Positions 22,986-35,065 of a stretch of 64,000 nt of DNA are shown piece by piece; the stretch's first letter is position 1; every line of letters starts with the position of its first letter. The notes beneath the pieces were generated by a model. That model saw only the letters and a list, made by a program, of their open reading frames with translations, ran no database searches and was not told the DNA's origin. The position numbers were made by a program, and so were the translations under genes. This DNA is from Stomorhina lunata (lineage: Eukaryota; Arthropoda; Insecta; Diptera; Rhiniidae): the NCBI GenBank assembly GCA_933228675.1, contig OW121741.1:133479806-133543805 (forward strand), given 5' to 3'.

Positions 22986-25114
22986 AAAATTACTTTTCCA
23001 AAAAATCTGTCGAAAATTTCTATTTTTATAGGAAATTTTCTAAAAATTTTTTACAGGAAACTTTCGAAAATTTCTATTTTTATAGGAAATTTTCGAAAAT
23101 TTCTATTTTTTAAAGGAAATTTTCCAAAATTTATATTTTTTAAAGGAAATTTTCGAAAATTTCTATTTTTTATAGGAAATTTAGAAATTTATAATTTTAT
23201 AGGAAATTTTAGAAAATTTCTAATTTTATAGCAATTTTCAAAAATTTTTATTTTTATAGCAAATTTTCGAAAATTTATATTTTTATAGGAAATTTTCGAA
23301 AATTTCTATTTTTACACCAAATTTTCGAAAATTTCTATTTTTATAGGAAATTTTCGAAAATTTCTGTTTTTATAGGAAATTTTCGAAAATTTCTGTTTTT
23401 ATAGGAAATTTTCGAAAATTTCTATTTTTATAGGAAATTTTCGAAAATTTCTATTTTTATAGGAAATTTTCGAAAATTTATATTTTTAAGGAAATTTTCG
23501 AAAATTTCTATTTTTATTGGAAATTTTCGAAAATTTCTATTTTTATTGGAAATTTTCGAAAATTTCTATTTTTATAGGAAATTTTCGAAAATTTCTATTT
23601 TTATAGGAAATTTTGAAAATTTCTATTTTTATAGGATATTTTCGAAAATTTCTATTTTTGTAGGAAATTTTCGGAAATTTCTATTTTTGTAGGAAATTTT
23701 CGAAAATTTCTATTTTTATAGGAAATTTTTGAAAATTTCTATTTTTATAGGAAATTTTCGAAAATTTCTATTTTTATAGGAAATTTTCGAAAATTTCTAT
23801 ATTTATAGGAAATTTTCGAAAATTTCTATATTTATAGGAAATTTTCGAAAATTTCTATTTTTATAGGAAATTTTCGAAAATTTCTATTTTTATAGGAAAT
23901 TTTCGAAAATTTCTATTTTTATAGGAAATTTTCGAAAATTTCTATTTTTATAGGAAATTTTCGAAAATTTCTATTTTTATAGGAAATTTTCGAAAATTTC
24001 TATTTTTATAGGAAATTTTCGAAAATTTCTATTTTTATAGGAAATTTTCGAAAATTTCTATTTTTATAGGAAATTTTCGAAAATTTCTATTTTTATAGGA
24101 AATTTTCGAAAATTTCTATTTTTATAGGAAATTTTCGAAAATTTCTATTTTTATAGGAAATTTTCGAAAATTTCTATTTTTATAGGAAATTTTCGAAAAT
24201 TTCTATTTTTATAGGAAATTTTCGAAAATTTCTATTTTTATAGGAAATTTTCGAAAATTTCTATTTTTATAGGAAATTTTCGAAAATTTCTATTTTTATA
24301 GGAAATTTTCGAAAATTTCTATTTTTATAAGAAATTTTCGAAAATTTCTATTTTTGTAGGAAATTTTCGGAAATTTCTATTTTTATAGGAAATTTTCGAA
24401 AATTTCTATTTTATAGGGAATTTTTGGAAAATTTCTATTTTTATAGGAAATTTTTGGAAAATTTCTATTTTTATAGGAAATTTTTGGAAAATTTCTATTT
24501 TTATAGGAAATTTTGGAAAATTTCTATTTTTATAGGAAATTTTCGAAAATTTCTATTTTTATAGGAAATTTTGGAAAATTTATATTTTTATAGGAAATTT
24601 TCGAAAATTTCTATTTTTATAGGAAATTTTCGAAAATTTCTATTTTTATAGGAAAATTTTCGAAAATTTCTATTTTTATAGGAATTTTCGAAAATTTCTA
24701 TTTTTATAGGAAATTTTCGAAAATTTCTATTTTTATAGGAAATTTTCGAAAATTTCTATTTTTATAGGAAATTTTCGAAAATTTCTATTTTTATAGGAAA
24801 TTTTCGAAAATTTCTTTTCTTTATAGGAAATTTTCGAAAATTTCTATTTTTATAGGAAATTTTCTAAAATTTCTATTTTTATAGGAAATTTTCGAAAATT
24901 TCTTTTCTTTATAGGAAATTTTCGAAAATTTCTATTTTTATAGGAAATTTTCGAATATTTCTATTTTTATAGGAAATTTTCGAAAATTTCTATTTTTATA
25001 GGAAATTTTCTAAAATTTCTATTTTTATAGGAAATTTTCGAAAATTTCTTTTCTTTATAGGAAATTTTCGAAAATTTCTATTTTTGTAGGAAATTTTCGG
25101 AAATTTCTATTTTT
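22986..25114 (+). repeat. Homogeneous 29-bp tandem array (TTTTCGAAAA family), ~73 copies
   Basis: The unit is GGAAATTTTCGAAAATTTC plus TATTTTTATA. It includes an 18-bp perfect palindrome, GAAATTTTCGAAAATTTC. The left edge is diverged, the centre (23.8-24.3 kb) essentially invariant, and the right part mixes variants (TTTGGAAAA, TTTCTTTTCTTTATAGG) in larger repeated blocks. The array runs into an assembly gap. Confidence 0.95.
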
Positions 25115-25314
25115 NNNNNNNNNNNNNNNNNNNNNNNNNNNNNNNNNNNNNNNNNNNNNNNNNNNNNNNNNNNNNNNNNNNNNNNNNNNNNNNNNNNNNN
25201 NNNNNNNNNNNNNNNNNNNNNNNNNNNNNNNNNNNNNNNNNNNNNNNNNNNNNNNNNNNNNNNNNNNNNNNNNNNNNNNNNNNNNNNNNNNNNNNNNNNN
25301 NNNNNNNNNNNNNN
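25115..25314. other. Assembly gap of 200 N
   Basis: A run of exactly 200 N, probably a placeholder rather than a measured length. The left flank is the 29-bp family and the right flank the 31-bp family, so the true junction between them is unknown. Confidence 0.98.
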
Positions 25315-27845
25315 TTTTTCAAAAATTTCCTATTTTTATAGGAAATTTTTCAAAAATTTCCTATTTTTATAGGAAATTTTTCAAAAATTTCCTATTTTTA
25401 TAGGAAATTTTTCAAAAATTTCCTATTTTTATAGGAAATTTTTCAAAAATTTCCTATTTTTATAGGAAATTTTTCAAAAATTTCCTATTTTTATAGGAAA
25501 TTTTTCAAAAATTTCCTATTTTTATAGGAAATTTTTCAAAAATTTCCTATTTTTATAGGAAATTTTTCAAAAATTTCCTATTTTTATAGGAAATTTTTCA
25601 AAAATTTCCTATTTTTATAGGAAATTTTTTAAAAATTTCCTATTTTTATAGGAAATTTTTTAAAAATTTCCTATTTTTATAGGAAATTTTTCAAAAATTT
25701 CCTATTTTTATAGGAAATTTTTCAAAAATTTCCTATTTTTATAGGAAATTTTTCAAAAATTTCCTATTTTTATAGGAAATTTTTCAAAAATTTCCTATTT
25801 TTATAGGAAATTTTTCAAAAATTTCCTATTTTTATAGGAAATTTTTCAAAAATTTCCTATTTTTATAGGAAATTTTTTAAAAATTTCCTATTTTTATAGG
25901 AAATTTTTCAAAAATTTCCTATTTTTATAGGAAATTTTTCAAAAATTTCCTATTTTTATAGGAAATTTTTCAAAAATTTCCTATTTTTATAGGAAATTTT
26001 TCAAAAATTTCCTATTTTTATAAGAAATTTTTCAAAAATTTCCTATTTTTATAGGAAATTTTTCAAAAATTTCCTATTTTTATAGGAAATTTTTCAAAAA
26101 TTTCCTATTTTTATAGGAAATTTTTCAAAAATTTCCTATTTTTATAGGAAATTTTTCAAAAATTTCCTATTTTTATAGGAAATGTTTCAAAAATTTCCTA
26201 TTTTTATAGGAAATTTTTCAAAAATTTCCTATTTTTATAGGAAATTTTTCGAAAATTTCCTATTTTTATAGGAAATTTTTCAAAAATTTCCTATTTTTAT
26301 AGGAAATTTTTCAAAAATTTCCTATTTTTATAGGAAAATTTTCAAAAATTTCCTATTTTTATAGGAAATTTTTCAAAAATTTCCTATTTTTATAGGAAAA
26401 TTTTCAAAAATTTCCTATTTTTATAGGAAATTTTTCAAAAATTTCCTATTTTTATAGGAAATTTTTCAAAAATTTCCTATTTTTATAGGAAATTTTTCAA
26501 AAATTTCCTATTTTTATAGGAAATTTTTCAAAAATTTCCTATTTTTATAGGAAATTTTTCAAAAATTTCCTATTTTTATAGGAAATTTTTCAAAAATTTC
26601 CTATTTTTATAGGAAATTTTTCAAAAATTTCCTATTTTTATAGGAAATTTTTCAAAAATTTCCTATTTTTATAGGAAATTTTTCAAAAATTTCCTATTTT
26701 TATAGGAAATTTTTCAAAAATTTCCTATTTTTATAGGAAATTTTTCAAAAATTTCCTATTTTTATAGGAAATTTTTCAAAAATTTCCTATTTTTATAGGA
26801 AATTTTTCAAAAATTTCCTATTTTTATAGGAAATTTTTCAAAAATTTCCTATTTTTATAGGAAATTTTTCAAAAATTTCCTATTTTTATAGGAAATTTTT
26901 CAAAAATTTCCTATTTTAATAGGAAGTTTTTCAAAAATTTCCTATTTTAATAGGAAGTTTTTCAAAAATTTCCTATTTTAATAGGAAGTTTTTCAAAAAT
27001 TTCCTATTTTAATAGGAGGTTTTTCAAAAATTTCCTTTTTTTATAGGAAATTTTTCAAAAATTTATTATTTTTATACGAAATTTTTCAAAAATTTCCTAT
27101 TTTTATAGGAAATTTTTCAAAAATTTCCTATTTTTATAGGAAATTTTTCAAAAATTTCCTATTTTTATAGGAAATTTTTCAAAAATTTCCTATTTTTATA
27201 GGAAATTTTTCAAAAAATTCCTATTTTTATAGGAAATTTTTCAAAAAATTCCTATTTTTATAGGAAATTTTTCAAAAATTTCCAATTTTAATAGGAAGTT
27301 TTTCAAAAATTTCCTATTTTAATAGGAAGTTTTTCAAAAATTTCCTATTTTAATAGGAAGTTTTTCAAAAATTTCCTATTTTAATAGGAAGTTTTTCAAA
27401 AATTTCCTATTTTAATAGGAAGTTTTTCAAAAATTTCCTATTTTAATAGGAAGTTTTTCAAAAATTTCCTATTTTAATAGGAAGTTTTTCAAAAATTTCC
27501 TATTTTAATAGGAAGTTTTTCAAAAATTTCCTATTTATATAGGAAGTTTTTCAAAAATTTCCTATTTTAATAGGAAGTTTTTCAAAAATTTCCTATTTTA
27601 ATAGGAAGTTTTTCAAAAATTTCCTATTTTAATAGGAGGTTTTTCAAAAATTTCCTTTTTTTATAGGAAATTTTTCAAAAATTTCCTATTTTTATACGAA
27701 ATTTTTCAAAAATTTCCTATTTTTATACGAAATTTTTCAAAAATTTCCTATTTTTATAGGAAATTTTTCAAACATTTTTTTTTATTTTTATAGAAAATTT
27801 TTCAAAAATTTCTTATTTTTATAAGAAATTTTTCAAAATTTCTGA
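25315..27845 (+). repeat. Homogeneous 31-bp tandem array (TTTTTCAAAAA family), ~80 copies
   Basis: The unit joins GAAATTTTTCAAAAATTTC (palindromic around one C) to CTATTTTTATAGG. Most units are identical. A subfamily with CTATTTTAATAGGAAG occurs as blocks at about 26905-27030 and 27280-27650, each closed by the same variant (AATAGGAGG then CCTTTTTTTATAGG), so a block was duplicated. The right end decays into unique DNA. A diverged relative in the opposite orientation lies at 36.6-38.9 kb. Confidence 0.95.
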
Positions 27846-28900
27846 TCTTTATTTAGATTCTAAAACAAAAACGTGAAAAATATATTTTCTAACTAAAAAT
27901 TCATGGAAAAATTCTGTAAACATTTGTTATTTAACCTTAAATAAATTTCTTTTTATTGTCTTGATTATTACCTGAGTTTTGACGTGATTTGAGAAATTAT
28001 CTCTATTTGTCATGTTAAATTATTTAGCACGATAAATCATAATAAAACTTCTATTTTTGAATAAATTATAATCCAAATAATAATAATATGATGAACAAAT
28101 AAATAAATAAACACTGTCAAAGACCTTTTGGGAAAGACAAAAAAACTAAAAATAAGAAATCAATAAATAAACAAATAAATACTTTTGTTTTTTTGGCGAA
28201 TTTGTAATGAAAAAATAATAAAATAATTTTGTCATTCGCTTTAACTAAATCATTTCCGATAGCTGTCACTCACTTTAACCCCAAATTAAGTCACGGTGAT
28301 GATTAAAAGTTTTAGCCCTGGCTAAAAAGGAGAAATGTAGGGAAACTTTAATAGAAATTTCTATTAGAAAAATATTTAAGCAAATCTTTTATTAAAGTCA
28401 TTTTAAGGAAAATATAAATTTAAAGAACATAAAAAAATTCTTGACTTTAATAAATTTTCAAACTTCTTAAAATTGTTTAAAAAATTTTTCCAATTACAAA
28501 ATTTAATTTTATTTCTCGCTTTATAGTCCCCATAAAATGACATTAAATCTAATTTTATCTTTTCACCCTAAAAGATTAAAGATTTATTTGATTCAAGTAT
28601 TAATTCCACTCTTTTTACATTTAAATTGAAATGAATTTCTATTTTTTTTGAGAATATTGTCGTTTTATTGCCGCATAGAATTTGTATTTTTTTTTGTGTC
28701 TGAGTTTAAACATTTGTTGCTCTAAAACGAAATTCAAATAAAAATTTTGAAAATCAATTCAATTAAAGAAATTAAATGAAACGAAAAGAAACAAATTTTC
28801 GTTATACGAGAACTTAAAAAAGTATTTCACTTGAGTATTAAGTATTTGATTTTATAATTGAATTTAAATATGACTGTTTAAGTATTAGGGGGATTCATAT
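27846..28900. other. Unique AT-rich spacer
   Basis: No recognisable gene or repeat beyond short AAATAAATAAA runs near 28100-28180. Confidence 0.45.
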
Positions 28901-28904
28901 ATGA

Positions 28905-29640
28905 GAGAAAAATCAAAAACATTTATTTTAGAATATGTTTAATGTCTATGCCTAAGTCTTCGATTTTCTTGGAAACTAAAAGAAATAAAGCCATTTGAGC
29001 AAAAATCTGTGATCACTAAAAAAACTTAAAATTTCGTACTAAAACATCATTTTTTAAACAATTTCGTATAAAACATAAAACTTTGATTTTCTTGGAAACT
29101 AAATGAGATAGAGCCATTTAAGCAAAAATCTGTGATGACTACAAAAAAATTAAAAATTCGTACTCAAACCTAATTTTTTTAATATTTATATATGAAAACA
29201 TAAAAATTCAATTTTCTTGGAAACTAAATTAGATAGAGCCATTTGGAAAAATCTGTAATCACTAAAAAAACTCAAAATTCGTACTAAGGCCCAATTTTTA
29301 AAAATGTTTATATTCAAACATAAAATTTAGATTTTCTTGGTACTAAAGGAGGCAAAAATATAAAAAAATTGTAAAATTCGTACTAAAACACAACTTTTTA
29401 AAATTTTTATATATGAAAATATTAAACATTGATTTTCTTGGAAACTAAAGGAGATTACGCCATTTGGGCTGAAATCTGTAAGTACTAAAAAAATTCAAAT
29501 TCGTACTAAATATTTTTATATGAAAACATAAAACTTCGGTTGTCTTGCCATTTTAGCAAAAATCTTTTATCACTAAAATATATTTACAAATTTGTACTAA
29601 AACTCAATTTTTTTAAAATTCTTATAAAAAAAACATAATC
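28905..29640 (-). repeat. ~125-bp satellite array, - orientation
   Basis: About six diverged units of the satellite found at 200-1065, read on the - strand: ATTTTCTTGGAAACTAAA, GCAAAAATCTGTGATCACTA and AATTCGTACTAAAAC recur in order. It abuts a 12-bp minisatellite. Confidence 0.88.
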
Positions 29641-30312
29641 TATGGCTTTGCCTATGTTTTAGTCTATGGGTAAGACTATGTCTAAGTCTATGTATGTATA
29701 TCTATATTTTAGTTTATGCCTTATACCATGTCTTAGTCTATGTCTAAGTCAAAGTCTATGTCTTAGCCTATATCTTAGTCTTTGTCTTAGTCTATGTTTT
29801 AGTCTATGTTTTAGTCTACGCCTTAGCCTATGTCTTAGACTATGTTTTAGTCTATGTTTAAGTCTATGTCTTAGTCTATGTCTTAGTCTATGTCTTAGTC
29901 TATGTCTTAGTCTATGTCTTAGTCTATGTCTTAGTCTATGTCTGAGTCTACGTCTTAGTTTATGTCTTAGTCTATGTCTTAGTCTATGTCTTAGTCTATG
30001 TCTTAGTCTATGTCTTAGCCTATGTCTTAGTCTATGCCTTAGTCTATGTCTTAGTCTATGTCTTAGCCTATGTCTTAGTCTATGTCTTAGTCTATGTCTT
30101 AGTCTATGTCTTAGTCTATGTCTTAGTCTATGTCTTAGTATATGTCTTAGTCTATGTCTTAGTCTATGTCTTAGTCTATGTCTTAGTCTATGTCTGAGTC
30201 TACGTCTTAGTCTATGTCTAAGTCTATGTCTTAGTCTATGTCTTAGTCTATGTCTTAGTCTATGTCTTAGTCTATGTCTTAGTCTACATCTTAGTCTATG
30301 TCTTAGTTTTCT
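29641..30312 (+). repeat. 12-bp minisatellite (TATGTCTTAGTC), ~55 units
   Basis: Near-perfect 12-bp periodicity gives one long open frame of Leu-Ser-Leu-Cys repeats, which has no other protein character. The left edge contains degenerate TATGTTTTAGTC and TATGTCTAAGTC forms. The same unit recurs at 33.0-35.1 kb (same strand) and at 43.4-43.9, 44.0-44.3 and 51.5-51.7 kb (opposite strand). Confidence 0.95.
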
Positions 30313-31654
30313 TGCACAATGGGGTGCTCAATAGAATAAAGTAGTCTCTCCCTAATGGCACATGTTTCCAAACCCAAAAGAAAACCTTATAAACTTGTTA
30401 CTTGTCATTGTATTCGCTCTGCATCCCTGCTCCTCTTCTATTCTGCCTACTAACAGCCAGAGTACATTCGGATGACAAGTATCAAGTGGCTTGTCGTCTA
30501 GTGTTGTCTAGTCTCTATCATTGTGTCAATATTAGCCAACGTGTATTTTACATAATTAAACAAAAGCATTCTTTTCATAAGTACTTTAACAATTATTAAC
30601 GTTTCATAAACTTAATGCTTTTTTCTTTCTTTCATTTTCATTTTCCAATTTCTTTATTTTTTTTCACTTTTTATATGTTTGGCAACAAAGATGACATTGT
30701 CGTTGTATGAAAAACCTCCAACGCATACACACACACACCCATAAAGACTTACAAAGGAATATAGGAAAAGTTTAGTCGGATATTGTACTTACAAAAACGG
30801 ATGGATGGATGGCTGGATAAATTGTTGATGGTTGTTGGAAGAAGAGGAACAAAGACTTGAAGTCTACTAAGTTGCAAAATTATACAGTTTGCCATCAATG
30901 CCATTCAGTCATCCATCCATCAGACTAGAAACGGTGGGACTGAAAATCAAAAATAAAATTTTATATGAAAAATCTTTTTATCAAACCATTTAAATACTTA
31001 TGTGTTAGTCTATGTCTCTGATTTAAATGTTTGAGAAAAATTTGTGTATTTTATCTCACTGTGTTTCAGCCCACATATATAATTGATGGTAATAAAACTA
31101 AAATCACATTTACTCTTATACATAAACATACATACATAACATATATTGTATATGTTTGTGTGCATAAAATATACATATTTACATGTGTAAAACTGTGCGT
31201 GTAAAATGTATAGTAAATGTATGTAAATTGAAGTGGAGGAGAATAACTAAATTGTATAAAGTGCCAAATTAAATCAATGTTTTTAAATGAATGTAATTGA
31301 ACTGAAATGAAATTAAAATGAACTTTTTATTGAAATTAATTTTGCTTTTACACTTACAAAAATAGTATCTAGAAATATATTTATATAAACATATACACAT
31401 ACATATGTATATGTATTAAATATAAGACACTTTTAAATGTAAGAAGAGTATAGTTTTAAGTGTGTGTTCTTTTTAATTTAATTATTATAAATGTATAAGA
31501 GCCAGTACTAGATTGTACTTAAAAGATTTTTATAATATTTGTTTAAAACATTGAAAAACTAAAAAAAGAAAAATTACAAAAAAAGAAAATAATGAATAGG
31601 AAAGAAAATTTATCAAGGAGTCAAAATTTAACTAAAACAAATATTGTTTTAATA
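30313..31654. other. Unique spacer with simple repeats
   Basis: Less AT-rich at 30320-30600 but without a supported exon. Short GGAT repeats (30798-30815) and ATAC/TATG runs (31100-31420) are present. It ends at the TA target of a Tc1/mariner element. Confidence 0.45.
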
Positions 31655-32917
31655 TCGGGTGTTTTTTATTGAGGTATAGAACTTTAAGTTGGCATCACTT
31701 TTTTAACTGGCGGCCATTTTGTCAGCTGTCAAGTGATTAATATTTAGTTTGGTTTGCCATTTCATCATGAACAGGTTGACAAAAGAACAACGCTTGCAAA
31801 TCGTGCAAATTTATTTCGAAAATAATGGTTCAGTTCGCGAAGTTTACCGCAAGCTCCGTCCATTTTATGGTCGACATAATCGTCCATCAGAGCAATTAAT
31901 TCGGTTAACCATGGATCGTTTTCGCACTACGTTTACTCTATGTGATAATACGCATCAGCAGCGACGTCGAACAGTGCGCACCGAAGAAACAATTGCCGCT
32001 GTAGAGCAAAGTGTTGAAGAGGACCCGAATGAATCGATTCGCCACCGTGCACAGCAATTGGAGCTTTGTCCATCAACTTTATGGAAGATTTTGCGCAAAG
32101 ATCTTGGCTTGCGACCTTACAAGATCCAGCTTGTGCAAGAATTAAAGCCGCGAGACCATGCAATGCGTCGTGATTTTGGTGTATGGGCCGAAAATGAGAT
32201 TGATCTCGATGCTGATTTTCATCGCAAAATTTTGTTCAGTGATAAGGCTCATTTTTGGTTGAATGGCTACGTCAACAAGCAAAATTGCCGCATTTGGAGT
32301 GAAGAGAATCCACATGAGACCCTTGAGACGCCATTACATCCACAAAAACTGACTGTTTGGTCTGCTTTATGGGCTGGTGGAGTCATTGGGCCATACTTCT
32401 TCCGAAATAATGCTGGAGAGTCAGTTACCATAAATGGAGACCGGTATAGAGCCATGATAACCGACTATTTTGTTCCCCAATTGGATGGCATGCCACACAG
32501 CGCACGTCACAATTGATTTATTGAAGGAAACATTCGATGAGCGCATAATTTCGCGGAATGGACCTGTCAATTGGCCACCAAGATCGTGCGATTTGACACA
32601 ACTGGATTATTTTCTTTAGGGATATGTGAAGTCGCTCGTCTACGCCAACAAACCAGAAACGTTAGGGGACTTGGAAGCCAACATTCGTGGCGTTATTGCC
32701 AACATACGGCCCCATATGCTCGAAAAAGTAGTTGAAAATTGGACCTGTAGAATTGGCTTTATTCGAGCCAGCCGCGGCGGCCACATGCCCGAAATCATAT
32801 TTAAACATTAATGGCATAAAATTATCCTTCCAATAAAGCCAAATTGATGGACATTAAAACGGGTTTTTTGTGTTTTATTTCAATTCGAAGTTCTATACCT
32901 CTAAAAAAAACACCCAT
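31655..32917 (+). mobile_element. Tc1/mariner-superfamily transposon, degenerate copy
   Basis: The element is 1263 bp, bounded by TA on both sides (31653-31654 and 32918-32919). Terminal inverted repeats of about 33 bp start TCGGGTGTTTTTTATTG on the left and, reverse-complemented, ATGGGTGTTTTTTTTAG on the right; both continue GAGGTATAGAACTT. The interior carries one transposase reading region with breaks. The element stands in unique DNA between two blocks of the same 12-bp minisatellite. Confidence 0.92.
31767..32811 (+). pseudogene. Broken Tc1/mariner (IS630-type) transposase
   Basis: The product would cut and paste the element at TA sites. The N-terminal part reads as a helix-turn-helix DNA-binding region (KEQRLQIVQIYFENNGSVRE) followed by a second one (HRAQQLELCPSTLWKILRKD). 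The first catalytic aspartate sits in LFSDKAHFW (residue 159 from the ATG at 31767). A deletion around 32490-32505 removes the segment that should hold the second catalytic aspartate and shifts the frame, ending this part at TGA 32514-32516. The remainder resumes in another frame with SCDLTQLDYFL, where the third acid is D rather than E, and has an in-frame TAG at 32617-32619 where relatives have tryptophan. The copy is therefore inactive. Confidence 0.92.
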
Positions 32918-32985
32918 TACAATTTTACAAAAAATTTAGGGGAGATGCCTATAAGTAAATGGCTTATCAATGTCTGAGATAGTTT
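32918..32985. other. Junction between Tc1/mariner copy and minisatellite
   Basis: Short unique segment after the TA duplication, leading into degenerate TTAGTC units. Confidence 0.5.
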
Positions 32986-35065
32986 CTTAGTCCATATTAG
33001 TGCATGTCGTAGTCTATCTTTTAGTCTATATCTTAGTCTATGTCTTAGTCTATGTCTTAGTCTATATCTTAGTCTATGTCTTAATCTATGTCTCAGTCTA
33101 TGTCTTAGTCTATGTCTTAGTATATGTCTTAGTCTATGTCTTAGTCTATGTCTTAGTCTATGTCTTAGTCTATGTCTTAGTCTATGTCTTAGTCTATGTC
33201 TTAGTCTATGTCTTAGTCTATGTCTTAGTCTATGTCTTAGTCTATGTCTTAGTCTATGTCTTAGTCTATGTCTTAGTCTATGTCTTAGTCTATGTCTTAG
33301 TCTATGTCTTAGTCTATGTCTTAGTCTATGTCCTAGTCTATGTCTTAGTCTATGTCTTAGTCCATGTCTTAGTCTAGGTCTTAGTCTATGTCTTACTCTA
33401 TGCCTTAGTCTATGTCTTAGTCTATATATTAGTCTATGTCTTAGTCTGTGTCTTAGTCTATGTATTAGTCTATGTCTTAGTCAATGTCTTAGACAATATC
33501 TTAGTCTATGCCTCAGACTTTATCTTAGTCTGTATCTTAGTATATGTCTTAGTCCATATCTAAGTCTATATATTTTTCTTTGACTTTGTATATATCTTTG
33601 TCTTTGTCTATATCTTAGTCTATATCTAAGGTATAGATCATAGTCTACGTGTTAGTATGATATAGACATTCATAGTCTCTGTTTTAATCTATGTATTAGT
33701 CTATATCTTAGTCTATGGCTTAGTCTTTGTCTTATTCTATATCATTATTCTATGTCGTTATTTAAGTTTTAGTCTATGCCTTTTTCTATGGCTTAGTCTA
33801 GGTCTTAGTATATGTCTAAGTCTATGTATTAGTCTATGTCTTAGTCTATGTCTTAGTCTATGTCTTAGTCTATGTCTTAGTCTATGTCTTAGTCTATGTA
33901 TTAGTCTATGTCTTAGTCTATGTCTTAGTCTATGTCTTAGTCTATGTCTTAGTCTATGTCTTAGTCTATATCTTAGTCTATGTCTTAGTCTATGTCTTAG
34001 TCTATATCTTAGTCTATGTCTTAGTCTATGTCTTAGTCTATATCTTAGTCTATGTCTTAATCTATGTCTCAGTCTATGTCTTAGTCTATGTCTTAGTCTA
34101 TGTCTTAGTCTATGTCTTAGTCTATGTCTTAGTCTATGTCTTAGTCTATGTCTTAGTCTATGTCTTAGTCTATGTCTTAGTCTATGTCTTAGTCTATGTC
34201 TTAGTCTATGTCTTAGTCTATGTCTTAGTCTATGTCTTAGTCTATGTCTTAGTCTATGTCTTAGTCTATGTCTTAGTCTATGTCTTAGTCTATGTCTTAG
34301 TCTATGTCTTAGTCTATGTCTTAGTCTATGTCTTAGTCTATGTCTTAGTCTATGTATTAGTCTATGTCTTAGTCTATGTCTTAGTCTATGTCTAAGTCTA
34401 TGTCTTAGTCTATGTCTTAGTCTATGTCTTAGTCTATGTCTTAGTCTATGTCTTAGTCTATGTCTTAGTCCATGTCTTAGTCTAGGTCTTAGTCTATGTC
34501 TTACTCTATGTCTTAGTCTATGTCTTAGTCTATATATTAGTCTATGTCTTAGTCTGTGTCTTAGTCTATGTATTAGTCTATGTCTTAGTCAATGTCTTAG
34601 ACAATATCTTAGTCTATGCCTCAGACTTTATCTTAGTCTGTATCTTAGTATATGTCTTAGTCCATGTCTAAGTCTATATATTTTTCTTTGACTTTGTATA
34701 TATCTTTGTCTTTGTCTATATCTTAGTCTATATCTAAGGTATAGATCATAGTCTACGTGTTAGTATGATATAGACATTCATAGTCTCTGTTTTAATCTAT
34801 GTATTAGTCTATAAATTAGTCTATGGCTTAGTCTTTGTCTTATTCTATATCATTATTCTATGTCGTTATTTAAGTTTTAGTCTATGCCTTTTTCTATGGC
34901 TTAGTCTAGGTCTTAGTATATGTCTAAGTCTATGTATTAGTCTATGTCTTAGTCTATGTCTTAATTTATGTCTTAATCTACGATTTAGTCTATGTTTTTG
35001 GGTCTGTATCTTAGTCTTTGTCTTAGTCAATGTCTTAGCCAAGGTCTTAGTCTATATCTTAGTCT
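32986..35065 (+). repeat. 12-bp minisatellite with ~1.1-kb higher-order duplication
   Basis: Mainly TATGTCTTAGTC units, with variant-rich stretches. The complex segment from about 33360 to 33840 (marked by TATTTTTCTTTGACTTTG and TAGTATGATATAGACATTC) recurs nearly unchanged at about 34470-34950, so about 1.1 kb was tandemly duplicated. The 125-residue frame of Val-Tyr-Val-Leu repeats here is a periodicity artefact. Confidence 0.95.

Noticed and set aside
29666..30334. 222-residue open frame of Leu-Ser-Leu-Cys repeats
   Set aside because: The frame follows from a 12-bp tandem unit without stops. There is no signal, domain or splice context, and the same unit is open in other frames elsewhere.
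33000..33377. 125-residue open frame of Val-Tyr-Val-Leu repeats
   Set aside because: Same 12-bp minisatellite read in another frame.
33000..35060. Insect telomere-type repeat
   Set aside because: The 12-bp unit contains TTAG but not TTAGG arrays, flies do not use that telomere, and the arrays are internal.
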